DNA of 64,000 nt from Chersky-267 sp963744115. GTDB lineage: Bacteria; Chloroflexota; Limnocylindria; Limnocylindrales; CSP1-4. This document shows, in pieces, positions 51,196 to 59,558 of the stretch. The notes beneath the pieces are model-generated. The model was not told the origin of the DNA and did not search any database. It was given only the letters and a program-made list of their open reading frames with translations. Where the stretch lies: contig CAVUSI010000003.1 of NCBI GenBank assembly GCA_963744115.1, forward strand, positions 1,240,001-1,304,000, read 5' to 3'. Each line of letters starts with the position of its first letter. Positions within the stretch are counted from its first letter, which is position 1. The position numbers and the translations under genes are program-made.

Positions 51196-52624
51196 TCGCC
51201 GCTACGAGGCGATCGTCCTGGCGGCCGGGGCCGGCGCCAGGTTCGGCGGGGGGAAGGTCGTCGCCCAGCTCGACGGTCGGCCGATCCTCGAGCACGTCCT
51301 CGGCGCGGTTCGGACCGCGGGCATCGTCCGGACCGTCGTCGTCCTCGGACGCGACGCGGACCTGGTCGAGGCCGCTGTCGCCTGGGACGGCGAACACCGG
51401 ACGATCAACCCGAGCCCCGAGGCCGGGCTGTCGAGCTCGCTCCGGGCCGGGCTGACGGCGCTCGAACGGCTCGAGGCGGCGGAGGTCCTCGACCAGGACG
51501 CCGGCGCCGCAGCCGCCGGCGTGTTCGTCGTCCTCGGCGACCAGCCGATGGTCGACCCGGCTGTCATCCGGGCCCTGGCGCAGGCAGAGGTCCGCGACGG
51601 GATCGGCTTCGTCGTCCCGCGCTACCTCGCGGACGATTCGACGAACCCGGTGCTCGTCCTGGCGGCGGGGCGACCGTGGATCGCCGCAACGACCGGCGAC
51701 CGCGGCCTCGGGCCGATCATCGCGGCGCACCCGGAGCTGGTCGCGGAGGTCGCGCTCGGTGGTGGCAACCCGGACATCGACACCCGGGCCGACCTGGCCG
51801 AGCTCGCCTGGGCGGATCGCGTCCGGCGCGACCGGCTCCAGGTCGATCGGTTCCGCGAGGTACCGGACGGGGAGGACTTCTACCGACCGGTGACCGGCCT
51901 GTTCCGGGCCGACCCACGCCGGACCGACGAGCCGATCCTCGACGCGCTGCTGGCGCTCGCGCGGCCCGACGACACCTGGCTCGACATCGGGGCCGGCGCC
52001 GGTCGCTACGCTCTGCCGCTGGCCCTCCACGTGCGCGAGGTGGTAGCCGTCGAGCCGTCCGACGGGATGCGTGCCGCGCTCGAGGAGCTGGCCACCGAGC
52101 ACGGGATCGCCAACGTCCGCTCCGTCGCCGACCGCTGGCCGGCCATGGTCGCGGGTCCCGCCGCCGGGATCCACGCCGACGCGGCGCTGATCGCCCATCT
52201 CGGCTACGACATCGAGGCGATCGGGCCGTTCCTCGATGCCATGGAGGCCGCCGCGGGCCGGCTCTGCGTCGCGATCCTGATGGAGCGCCAGCCATCGTCG
52301 ATCGCGGATCCGTTCTGGCCGCCGATCCACGGCGAGGAGCGGGTCGCCCTGCCCGCGTTGCCCGAGTTCCTGGAGCTGTTGCGGGTCCGCGGGAGCGAGC
52401 CGACCGTCCGGCTGTTCCCCCGTCCGCCGCGGACCGCCGACTCGTTCGAGGAGCTCCACGGGTTCGTCCGGCGGCACCTCTGGCTGGTCCCCGGCGGCGC
52501 CAAGGACCGCCGACTGGAAGCCCTCGTCCGGCAGGTGGCCGAACGGCCCGACGGGCGCTGGGCGCTGCCCCAGCCGAGCGTGGACGTCGGCCTCGTCAGC
52601 TGGTCGCCCGGCCGGCCGTCCTGA
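51179..52624 (+). CDS. MocA-like nucleotidyltransferase fused to a SAM methyltransferase-like domain
   Basis: About 481 residues, two domains. Residues 1-205 match MobA/MocA-type NTP transferases: AIVLAAGAGARFGGGK at the start, LSSSLRAGL, and VVLGDQPMVDP with the metal-binding Asp. MocA attaches CMP to molybdopterin to make the cytosine dinucleotide used by CO dehydrogenases, which fits this locus. Residues of about 225-481 begin FYRPVTGLFRADPRR and contain the SAM-binding motif TWLDIGAGAGRYALPLA, VVAVEPSDGMRAAL and an acidic loop typical of class I methyltransferases. Joining the two in one chain is unusual. The GTG at 51179 overlaps the decarboxylase 3' end by 17 bp; an in-frame ATG at 51164 is the alternative. 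Confidence 0.85.
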   Translation: MTDPVSRRYEAIVLAAGAGARFGGGKVVAQLDGRPILEHVLGAVRTAGIVRTVVVLGRDADLVEAAVAWDGEHRTINPSPEAGLSSSLRAGLTALERLEAAEVLDQDAGAAAAGVFVVLGDQPMVDPAVIRALAQAEVRDGIGFVVPRYLADDSTNPVLVLAAGRPWIAATTGDRGLGPIIAAHPELVAEVALGGGNPDIDTRADLAELAWADRVRRDRLQVDRFREVPDGEDFYRPVTGLFRADPRRTDEPILDALLALARPDDTWLDIGAGAGRYALPLALHVREVVAVEPSDGMRAALEELATEHGIANVRSVADRWPAMVAGPAAGIHADAALIAHLGYDIEAIGPFLDAMEAAAGRLCVAILMERQPSSIADPFWPPIHGEERVALPALPEFLELLRVRGSEPTVRLFPRPPRTADSFEELHGFVRRHLWLVPGGAKDRRLEALVRQVAERPDGRWALPQPSVDVGLVSWSPGRPS

Positions 52625-52660
52625 GTGTCGAGATCCGGCCGGTCCGCGCCCACGTATTCG

Positions 52661-52689
52661 TTGACGCGTCCATCACACATGCCTATCCT
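52661..52689 (+). promoter_or_regulatory. promoter of the form I cox operon (TTGACG / TATCCT, 17-nt spacer)
   Basis: The best sigma-70-type promoter in the window: TTGACG at 52661-52666 and TATCCT at 52684-52689 with the ideal 17-nt spacing. Transcription would begin near 52696, giving a leader of about 145 nt. Confidence 0.65.
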
Positions 52690-52696
52690 CGGGATA
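52684..52696. promoter_or_regulatory. palindrome TATCC-TCG-GGATA over the cox -10
   Basis: A perfect 5-3-5 inverted repeat covers the -10 and the likely transcription start. It would be a good place for a repressor, but short palindromes occur by chance. Confidence 0.35.
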
Positions 52697-52714
52697 CGAC
52701 ATCCAACGTAGCGC

Positions 52715-52758
52715 CCGGGTTCCCACCGAGTCGCGATCTCGGTCCGCTCCGGGTTCCC
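52715..52758 (+). repeat. direct repeat CCGGGTTCCC flanking a small hairpin in the cox leader
   Basis: CCGGGTTCCC occurs at 52715-52724 and again at 52749-52758. Between them ACCGAG-TCGCGAT-CTCGGT (52725-52743) forms a 6-bp hairpin. The function is unknown. Confidence 0.45.
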
Positions 52759-52810
52759 GTCTCGAGTCGTCGACCACCAGCCTGTGCGCCGCCCCCGCGG
52801 CGAGGTTCGA

Positions 52811-52829
52811 GCGTCCGTCCGTCGGACGC
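52811..52829 (+). promoter_or_regulatory. hairpin directly before the form I coxM ribosome-binding site
   Basis: GCGTCCG-TCCGT-CGGACGC is a perfect 7-bp stem. It ends immediately before GAAGGAGG and 13 nt before the coxM ATG. It could hold the ribosome-binding site open or be part of a regulatory switch. Confidence 0.5.
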
Positions 52830-52841
52830 GAAGGAGGACGG

Positions 52842-53717
52842 ATGATCCCGGGTCAGTTCGACTACGTTCGACCGGCGAGCATGCACGACGCGCTGAGGAT
52901 CCTGGCGGAGCGCGAAGGTGAGGCGAAGGTCCTGTCCGGGGGGTACAGCCTGCTTCCGCTGCTCAAGCTCCGACTGGCTCAGCCGGGGCTGCTGGTGGAC
53001 ATCCGCGACGTCGACGGGCTCGACTCGATCGTCGAGGCCGACGACGAGCTGCGCATCGGCGGCCGGGCCACCCATCGGCAGATCCTCGAGGATCCGACCG
53101 TCCGGGCGGGCTATCCGCTCCTGACCGACGCGGCGAGCGGGATCGGGGACCCGCAGGTCCGCAACTGGGGGACGATCGGCGGATCGTGCGCCCACGCCGA
53201 TCCGTCGGCCGACTGGCCGGCCGTCCTCCTCGCCACCCGGGCGAGCGTCGTCTGCCGGAGCAGCACGGGCGAGCGGGTCGTTGCCGCCAAGGACTTCTTC
53301 GTCGACACGTTCCAGACCGCGCTCGAGCCGACCGAGCTGCTGACCGAGGTGCGGATCCCGCGCTGGCCGAAGGGTGCCGGCGGCGCCTACGCCAAGTTGG
53401 AGCGACGCGCGGGCGACTTCTCGACGGTCGGCTGCGCAGCGATGGTCGTGATCGGTCCCGACGGAAGGATCGCCGACGCGGGGATCGGCCTGACGGCGGT
53501 CGCCGAGACGCCGTTCGCGTCGGCCACCGCGGTCGCGGCGCTGATCGGCGCCGAGCCGACCGAGGCGACCTTCCGCGCGGCCGGGGCGGCCGCCGCGGTC
53601 GAGTCGCGGCCGGCCAAGGACGGCCACGGCCCGGTCGACTACAAGCGAGCGATGACCGAGGAGATGACGGTCCGAGCACTGCGCACCGCCGTCGGGCGTG
53701 CGGTCGGGCAGCGATAG
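52842..53717 (+). CDS. coxM: form I CO dehydrogenase FAD subunit
   Basis: A 291-residue flavoprotein subunit. FAD loops are SGGYSLLPLLKLRL (residues about 32-45) and GTIGGSCAHADPSADWP (about 110-126). The C-terminal domain follows, with RIPRWPKGAGGAYAKLERR. It delivers electrons from CO oxidation to the respiratory chain. It is first in the order M-S-L that is characteristic of form I operons. AAGGAGG lies 5-6 nt before the ATG. Confidence 0.96.
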   Translation: MIPGQFDYVRPASMHDALRILAEREGEAKVLSGGYSLLPLLKLRLAQPGLLVDIRDVDGLDSIVEADDELRIGGRATHRQILEDPTVRAGYPLLTDAASGIGDPQVRNWGTIGGSCAHADPSADWPAVLLATRASVVCRSSTGERVVAAKDFFVDTFQTALEPTELLTEVRIPRWPKGAGGAYAKLERRAGDFSTVGCAAMVVIGPDGRIADAGIGLTAVAETPFASATAVAALIGAEPTEATFRAAGAAAAVESRPAKDGHGPVDYKRAMTEEMTVRALRTAVGRAVGQR

Positions 53718-53726
53718 GAGCGCGTG

Positions 53727-54239
53727 ATGACCACCCAGAAGGTCCAGCTCACCGTCAACGGCGCAGCCCGCGAGGCCGAGGTCGAGCCGCGGCTCCTCCT
53801 CGTCCACCTGCTCCGCGAGGACTTCGGCCTGACCGGCACGCACATCGGCTGCGACACGAGCAACTGCGGTGCCTGCACCGTCCTGATCGACGGCGAGAGC
53901 GCCAAGTCGTGCACGATGCTGGCGGTCAGCGCCGACGGCCGCGAGATCAAGACCATCGAGGGGATGGCCGACGGCGCCACCCTCCATCCGCTCCAGCAGG
54001 CGTTCTGGGACCAGCACGGCCTCCAGTGCGGTTTCTGCACCCCGGGGATGATCATGCAGGCGTCCTGGCTGCTGACCGAGAACCCGACGCCGACCGAGCA
54101 CGAGATCCGCGAGGGGATCAGCGGCAACCTGTGCCGCTGTACCGGCTACGTGAACATCGTGAAAGCGATCCAGCAGGCGGCCGCCGAGATGGCCGCCGCC
54201 GCCGAGACCCAGACCGGTTCGCCGGTCGCGGCCGGTTGA
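53727..54239 (+). CDS. coxS: form I CO dehydrogenase small iron-sulfur subunit
   Basis: A 170-residue double [2Fe-2S] subunit with cluster ligands in GCDTSNCGACTV, KSCTMLAV, CGFCTPGM and CRCTGYV. About two-thirds of its residues match the form II CoxS in this window, showing common descent. The ATG at 53727 is preferred over the adjacent GTG at 53724 because AGGAG is better spaced. An Ala/Glu-rich tail extends beyond the usual end. Confidence 0.96.
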   Translation: MTTQKVQLTVNGAAREAEVEPRLLLVHLLREDFGLTGTHIGCDTSNCGACTVLIDGESAKSCTMLAVSADGREIKTIEGMADGATLHPLQQAFWDQHGLQCGFCTPGMIMQASWLLTENPTPTEHEIREGISGNLCRCTGYVNIVKAIQQAAAEMAAAAETQTGSPVAAG

Positions 54240-54254
54240 GCGGGGAGTGACGAG

Positions 54255-56639
54255 ATGACGACCGAGGCGCTCCAGACCACTCCCGAAGTCGGCGGGATGG
54301 GCCACTCCGTCAAGCGCAAGGAGGATCCGCGGTTCATCCGCGGTCAGGGCGAGTACATCGACGACGTCAACCTGCCCGGCCAGCTGTGGCTCGACATCGT
54401 CCGCAGCCCGTACGCCCACGCCACGATCAAGAGCATCGACGCGACCGAGGCCTTGAAGGTCCCGGGCGTCGCCGCCGTGGTCACCGGCAAGGACCTTGAA
54501 GGGTACAAGCTCCACTGGATGCCGACGCTGGCCGGCGACATGCAGATGGTGCTCCCGGTGGACACCGTCATGTACCAGTCACAGGAGGTCGCGGCGGTCA
54601 TCGCGACGTCCCGCTACGCCGCCGCGGATGGTGTCGCGGCCGTCGTGGTCGATTACGAGCCGCTCCCGGTCATCGTCGACCCGTTCAAGGCGCTCGAGGC
54701 GGACGCGTTCGTCCTCCGGCCGGACCGCGGCCCCGACAAGGCCAACAACCACATCTGGCACTGGGAGTCCGGGGACCGGGCGGCCACCGACGCCGATCTG
54801 GCGGCGGCCGACGTCCACATCGAGCAGGACATCTACATCCCGCGGATCCACGTCGCGTCGATCGAGACCTGCGGCTGCGTCGCCGACTGGAATCCGGTCC
54901 GCCAGCAGCTCACCCTGCACATGACGTCGCAGGCACCCCACGCCATCCGGACCGTCCTCGCGCTTGTCGCCGCTGGTGCGGGATTGCCGATCAGCGAGCA
55001 GAACATCCGGGTCAAGACCCACGACATCGGCGGTGGGTTCGGCGGCAAGGTGCCGGTCTATCCGGGCTACGTCCTCGCCGTCGCCGCCTCATTCCTCATC
55101 GGCAAGCCGGTCAAGTGGATCGAGGACCGCTCGGAGAACCTCCAGGCGGATTCGTTCGCCCGCGACTACCACATCCATGCCGAGATCGGCGCGACCAAGG
55201 ACGGTCGGATCACCTCGCTCAAGGCCAAGACGATCGCGGACCACGGCTACTCGGACGCGGCCGCCGATCCATCGAAGTACCCGGCCGGCCTGTTCAACGT
55301 CATCACCGGCTCGTACGACTTCCCGAACGCCTTCGTCGAGGTCGACGGGGTCTACACCAACAAGCCGCCGGGAGGGGTCGCCTACCGCTGCTCGTTCCGG
55401 GTGACCGAAGCGGTCCACGCGGTCGAGCGGATGGTCGACATCCTGGCCCACCAGATCGGCAAGGACCCCGCCCAGCTCCGGATGGAGAACTTCATCCAGC
55501 CCGAGCAGTTCCCGTACAAGACCCCCACCGGCTGGTCGTACGACTCGGGGAACTACCCGGCGGCGCTCCAGAAGGCGATGGACATGATCGACTACGCGGG
55601 GCTGCGCAAGGAACAGGCGGAGAAGCGGGCCCGCGGTGAGCTGATGGGCATCGGCATCAGCAGCTTCACCGAGATCGTCGGAGCCGGCCCGTCGCACGAC
55701 TTCGACATCCTGGGTCTCAAGATGTTCGACTCGTGTGAGATCCGGGTCCATCCGACCGGCAAGGTCCTGGCCCGCATCGGCGTCCAGACCCAGGGCCAGG
55801 GCCACGAGACGACCTTCGCCCAGATCATCGCCGAGGAGCTCGGCTTCCCGGTCGCGGACATCAAGATCGAGTACGGCGACACCGACACGGCGCCGTACGG
55901 CCTGGGCACGTATGCCTCGCGCTCGACGCCGGTGGCGGGTGCCGCGACGGCGATGGCCTCGCGCAAGATCAAGGACAAGGCCCGCAAGCTGGCCGCCCAC
56001 CTGCTCGAGGCCAGCGAGGACGACCTCGAGTGGACCAACGGCAAGTTCTCGGTCAAGGGCTCGCCCGAGCAGTCGAAGACGATCCAGGAGATCGCCTTCG
56101 CGGCCTACACCAACCACCCGCAGGGGATGGAGGCCGGTCTCGAGGCGGTCGACTATTACGACCCACCGAACCTGACCTTCCCGTTCGGCAGCTACATCTG
56201 CGTCGTCGACATCGACAAGGGCACCGGCCAGGTCACCGTCCGCCGTTTCGTGGCGGTGGACGACTGCGGCAACATCATCAACCCGATGATCGTCGACGGG
56301 CAGATCCACGGCGGGTTGACGATGGGCTTCGCCCCATCGTTGTACGAGGAGATCACCTACGACGAGCTCGGCAACAACCTGGCCGGCACGTTCATGGACT
56401 ACCTCCTCCCGACCGCCGTCGAGACGCCAGCCTGGGAGACCGGGAAGACGGTCACCCCCTCGCCGCATCATCCGATCGGGGCCAAGGGCGTCGGTGAGTC
56501 GGCCACCGTCGGCGCGCCGCCGGCCATCGCCAACGCCGTCGTCGATGCACTCTGGCACCTCGGTGTCCGCAACGTCGACATCCCGATGACCCCGCAGAAG
56601 ATCTGGGCGATCCTCCGCGAGAAGGGAGTCACGGCGTAG
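54255..56639 (+). CDS. coxL: form I CO dehydrogenase molybdenum large subunit
   Basis: A 794-residue catalytic subunit. The active-site loop is AYRCSFR, with Cys379 in the position that binds the copper of the Mo-S-Cu centre. This is the accepted marker of genuine aerobic CO dehydrogenase. Further cofactor motifs are DIGGGFGGKVPVYPGYV, QTQGQGHETTFAQI and the catalytic Glu in GAKGVGES. It oxidises CO with water to CO2. It contrasts with the form II loop in the paralogue at 41793. GGGGAGTGACG precedes the ATG. Confidence 0.97.
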   Translation: MTTEALQTTPEVGGMGHSVKRKEDPRFIRGQGEYIDDVNLPGQLWLDIVRSPYAHATIKSIDATEALKVPGVAAVVTGKDLEGYKLHWMPTLAGDMQMVLPVDTVMYQSQEVAAVIATSRYAAADGVAAVVVDYEPLPVIVDPFKALEADAFVLRPDRGPDKANNHIWHWESGDRAATDADLAAADVHIEQDIYIPRIHVASIETCGCVADWNPVRQQLTLHMTSQAPHAIRTVLALVAAGAGLPISEQNIRVKTHDIGGGFGGKVPVYPGYVLAVAASFLIGKPVKWIEDRSENLQADSFARDYHIHAEIGATKDGRITSLKAKTIADHGYSDAAADPSKYPAGLFNVITGSYDFPNAFVEVDGVYTNKPPGGVAYRCSFRVTEAVHAVERMVDILAHQIGKDPAQLRMENFIQPEQFPYKTPTGWSYDSGNYPAALQKAMDMIDYAGLRKEQAEKRARGELMGIGISSFTEIVGAGPSHDFDILGLKMFDSCEIRVHPTGKVLARIGVQTQGQGHETTFAQIIAEELGFPVADIKIEYGDTDTAPYGLGTYASRSTPVAGAATAMASRKIKDKARKLAAHLLEASEDDLEWTNGKFSVKGSPEQSKTIQEIAFAAYTNHPQGMEAGLEAVDYYDPPNLTFPFGSYICVVDIDKGTGQVTVRRFVAVDDCGNIINPMIVDGQIHGGLTMGFAPSLYEEITYDELGNNLAGTFMDYLLPTAVETPAWETGKTVTPSPHHPIGAKGVGESATVGAPPAIANAVVDALWHLGVRNVDIPMTPQKIWAILREKGVTA

Positions 56640-56667
56640 CCGCATCCGAACAGGCGGGGTCGTCGCG

Positions 56668-57711
56668 ATGACCCCGCCGGTGTCGCTCCTGGAGCGGGCG
56701 GTCGAGCTCGATCGCAGCGGGCAGCCGTACGCCATGGCGACGGTCGTCGCCGTCCGGCGGCCCACCTCGGCCCGGCCCGGCGCGCGCGGGCTGATCCATC
56801 CCGACGGTTCGATCGAGGGGTTCGTCGGAGGCAGCTGCGCTCGTCCGCTCGTGGTCCGCGAGGGCCTTCGGGCGCTGGCCGACGGGCAGCCTCGGCTGCT
56901 CCGGATCAGCAAGGAGCTTCCGTCCGAGAGCCGCCGCGGGGACGGCATCGTCGACGAGGTCATGACCTGCCACTCGGGTGGCACGCTGGAGATCTACGTG
57001 GAACCCCATCTACCGGCCCCGGCCCTGTGGATCGCCGGGACGACACCCATCGCAGCGGCGCTGGCCGAGCTCGGCGCAGGGATGGGCTTCGACGTCACGA
57101 TGATCGATCCGTTCGCCGATGCCGGCCTCCTGCCGGATGGCGCCCGGGTCGTCGCCGGCGACGATCTCGGTGCCCTCGACTGGCCGACGGTCGGACCGTA
57201 CGTGGTCGTCGCCAGCCAGGGGACCTGGGACGAGGAGGCGCTGGTCTCTGCGCTCCGCCTCGACGTCGCCTATGTCGGCCTCGTCGCCAGCCCGACCCGG
57301 GCCGCGGCGGTCCGGACCTGGCTGCTCGACGAAGGGGTCGAACCCGACCGGGTGTTCGCCATGCGTGCGCCGGCAGGGATCGACCTCGGGGCCGAGACGG
57401 CCGCCGAGGTCGCCGTCTCGATCCTGGCCGAGCTCGTGTCGGTCCGGCGCGGCCGCGCGGCGTTCGTGGCTGCACCCGGGCCCGCCACGCTCGCCGGTCC
57501 CACCGCCGTCGAACCGACGCTGACCCTCGGCCCCAGCGACGACATCGTCCTGCTCGACCCGGTCTGCGGGATGACCGTCGACCGGGCCACCGTCCGTCAC
57601 CTCGCCGAGCACGGCGGGGTCGTCTATGCGTTCTGCTCGATCGCCTGCCGGTCGAGCTTCGTCCGGGAGCCGACGGCCTACGTCGGAGCCGGGGCCAAGA
57701 CCGGCGGCTGA
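56668..57711 (+). CDS. XdhC/CoxF-family protein with C-terminal YHS domain
   Basis: A 347-residue protein. Residues 1-265 follow the XdhC/CoxF plan (ATVVAVRRPTSARPGARGLI; GGSCARPLVV with Cys; MTCHSGGTLEIYVEP; then a Rossmann domain with LWIAGTTPIAAALAELG and YVGLVASPTRAAAVR). The last 55 residues are a YHS domain (DPVCGMTVDRATV, then YAFCSIACRSSF), a treble-cysteine fold seen in copper- and heavy-metal-handling proteins. A metal-binding tail on a maturation factor beside a Mo-S-Cu enzyme suggests a part in copper insertion. It follows coxL by 28 bp. Confidence 0.88.
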   Translation: MTPPVSLLERAVELDRSGQPYAMATVVAVRRPTSARPGARGLIHPDGSIEGFVGGSCARPLVVREGLRALADGQPRLLRISKELPSESRRGDGIVDEVMTCHSGGTLEIYVEPHLPAPALWIAGTTPIAAALAELGAGMGFDVTMIDPFADAGLLPDGARVVAGDDLGALDWPTVGPYVVVASQGTWDEEALVSALRLDVAYVGLVASPTRAAAVRTWLLDEGVEPDRVFAMRAPAGIDLGAETAAEVAVSILAELVSVRRGRAAFVAAPGPATLAGPTAVEPTLTLGPSDDIVLLDPVCGMTVDRATVRHLAEHGGVVYAFCSIACRSSFVREPTAYVGAGAKTGG

Positions 57712-57734
57712 TCCCGTCGCTGACCGGAGGATCG

Positions 57735-58181
57735 ATGCACTTCGAAGGCACCGTCGACATCGCCGCGCCCCGTGACAAGGTCTGGTCGTTCGTGATCGAC
57801 CCGACCCAGGTCGGCCAATGCGGCCCGGGGGTGGAGTCGGTCGAGGCGATCGACGACACCCATTTCAAGGCCAAGGCGAAGGTCGGGATCGGGTTCATCA
57901 GCGCGCGTTTCGTGTCGGACGGCGAGATGATCATCATCACGGCCCCCGAGCACGCCGAGGTGAAGGTCCACGGTCAAGCCCCGGGAAGCGCCGCCGACGC
58001 CGTCGCCACGATCAAGCTGTCGCCGGGTGCCGACGAAGCATCGACCCGGATGGACTGGGCCGCCGACGTGAACATCTCGGGGACGCTGGCGAGCGTCGGT
58101 GCCCGGCTGATCGAAGGCACCGCCAACAAGCTGATCGCCCAGACATTCGTGTGCATGAAGACCAAGCTCGAGGCACCCTGA
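57735..58181 (+). CDS. coxG: CO dehydrogenase subunit G, SRPBCC family
   Basis: A 148-residue START/SRPBCC protein beginning MHFEGTVDIAAPRDKVW, with the family pattern VGQCGPGVESVE, KAKAKVGIGFI and WAADVNISGTLASVGARLI. CoxG ties CO dehydrogenase to the cytoplasmic membrane and helps electrons reach quinone. It is shorter than carboxidotroph CoxG proteins with a C-terminal membrane helix; none is seen here. GGAGGATCG precedes the ATG. It closes the form I operon. Confidence 0.92.
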   Translation: MHFEGTVDIAAPRDKVWSFVIDPTQVGQCGPGVESVEAIDDTHFKAKAKVGIGFISARFVSDGEMIIITAPEHAEVKVHGQAPGSAADAVATIKLSPGADEASTRMDWAADVNISGTLASVGARLIEGTANKLIAQTFVCMKTKLEAP

Positions 58182-58280
58182 CCGCACGGCCGGTCGGCCC
58201 TGGCCTCTCGCACGTCAGCTGGCTTGCCAACCCGCGCCGTGTCAGGCGCTGAGGGACGATCCGTCGGTCGTTTCGTCCGG

Positions 58281-58286
58281 CATGAT
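58281..58286 (+). promoter_or_regulatory. CATGAT, weak leaderless-type -10
   Basis: CATGAT is 6 nt before the GTG at 58293 and is the main support for that start. Confidence 0.35.
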
Positions 58287-58292
58287 GGTCGC

Positions 58293-58931
58293 GTGCAGAT
58301 CGTGAGCCGGGTCGTCGGACCCATCGCCACCAACGTCCACATCGTGGCCGACGAACGGAGCCGCGAGGCGATCGCGGTCGATACGGCCATCCCGTCGCTC
58401 GACTGGATCGCCGAGGAGCTGGCGGCCAGGGGCTGGACGCTCAAGCTGATCGTCTCGACCCACGGTCACTGGGACCACATCGGCGACAACGCGGCGGTGG
58501 CCAGACACACGGGCGCGGAGATCGCCGTCCACGCCGCAGACCGGGACCGACTCGTCCACCCGGTACCCTTGAACGCGCCGTTCGATATCCCGCCGTCGGT
58601 CCCGGCGGTGGAGCTCGCCGAGGGCGGGGTCATCCGTTTCGGCAGCGTGCGGCTCGAGGTCCTCCACACGCCGGGCCACACCGAGGGCTCGGTCTGCCTG
58701 CTGCTGCCGGACGAGGCGACGCTCCTGAGCGGCGACACCCTGTTCGCCGGGGGCTGGGGTCGGGTCGACCTGCCGGGCGGGTCGGCCGAGGCGATGGCGG
58801 CCTCGATCGAGCGACTGGCCGGCCTCGGCGACGATATCGGCGTCCTGCCCGGCCACGGCGCGACGACCACCATCCGCCGCGAGCGGCCGTGGATGGACCT
58901 GGTCGTCGGACAGGGACGGTTGCTCGTCTGA
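58293..58931 (+). CDS. metallo-beta-lactamase fold hydrolase (glyoxalase II-like)
   Basis: A 212-residue MBL-fold protein. The binuclear metal motif is STHGHWDHIGDN (HxHxDH), followed by the bridging and later histidines in LHTPGHTEGSVCLLL, the metal-bridging Asp in LLSGDTLFAGGWG, and PGHGATTT. Relatives include hydroxyacylglutathione hydrolases and lactonases; the substrate is not predictable. A start at 58224 would add 23 untypical residues. It stands alone between the cox and sigma operons. Confidence 0.9.
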   Translation: MQIVSRVVGPIATNVHIVADERSREAIAVDTAIPSLDWIAEELAARGWTLKLIVSTHGHWDHIGDNAAVARHTGAEIAVHAADRDRLVHPVPLNAPFDIPPSVPAVELAEGGVIRFGSVRLEVLHTPGHTEGSVCLLLPDEATLLSGDTLFAGGWGRVDLPGGSAEAMAASIERLAGLGDDIGVLPGHGATTTIRRERPWMDLVVGQGRLLV

Positions 58932-58972
58932 CCGGACTGACCACGGATGCAAGGTTCGCCGGCCCCCGGACG

Positions 58973-58978
58973 TACTAG
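58973..58978 (+). promoter_or_regulatory. TACTAG, weak leaderless-type -10 of the second sigma gene
   Basis: TACTAG lies 7 nt before the ATG at 58986. The last base departs from TANNNT. Confidence 0.3.
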
Positions 58979-58985
58979 GGGCGTG

Positions 58986-59558
58986 ATGGATCGGGATCTC
59001 CGCATCAAGTCCGTCGACCGGGCCTACCGCGACCACGCGGATGATGTCTACCGGGTGGCCTACGCCATCCTGCGCGACCCGGATGGGGCGGTCGACGCGA
59101 CCCAGGACACCTTCGCCCGGGCGTTCGAGCGCTGGGACCAGTACGACGCCAACCGCCCCGTGCGGGCGTGGCTCCACGGCATCGTCACCCATGTCGCGCT
59201 CGACGCCCTCCGCCGCCGCCGCGTCCGCCAGCTGGCGGCGCCGGCCCTTGGCCGGATCGACGCCGCACGGACCGACGGTCCGGGAGGGGGCGGCGACCCA
59301 TCGCTCGAGGTCGTCCGCCGCCAGGTCGTCGACGAGGGTCTGGCCGGTCTGAAGCCCGCTGCCCGGGCCGCCATCGTCCTGCGCCACTACTACGGCTACG
59401 ACTATGCCGAGATCGCCGTCTTCCTGCGGACGAGCCCGGGCAACGTCGGCTCGATCCTGTCGCGAGCGCACGCGACCCTCCGGGAGCGCCTCGCCGCGAT
59501 CCCCGCTGCCGACGCACCGGCCACCCCGCCCGCCACCGCACGTGAGGTGCTCCGATGA
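58986..59558 (+). CDS. ECF-type RNA polymerase sigma factor
   Basis: A 190-residue sigma-70-family factor. Region 2 runs from YRDHADDVYRVAYAILRDPDGAVDATQDTFARAFERW to WLHGIVTHVALDALRRRR. Region 4 has LKPAARAAIVLRHYYGYDYAEIA and TSPGNVGSILSRAHATLRERL. The ATG at 58986 is chosen on the TACTAG element; one at 58947 would add 13 residues. The stop overlaps the start of the membrane protein that follows, the normal layout of an ECF sigma with its anti-sigma. Confidence 0.92.
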   Translation: MDRDLRIKSVDRAYRDHADDVYRVAYAILRDPDGAVDATQDTFARAFERWDQYDANRPVRAWLHGIVTHVALDALRRRRVRQLAAPALGRIDAARTDGPGGGGDPSLEVVRRQVVDEGLAGLKPAARAAIVLRHYYGYDYAEIAVFLRTSPGNVGSILSRAHATLRERLAAIPAADAPATPPATAREVLR

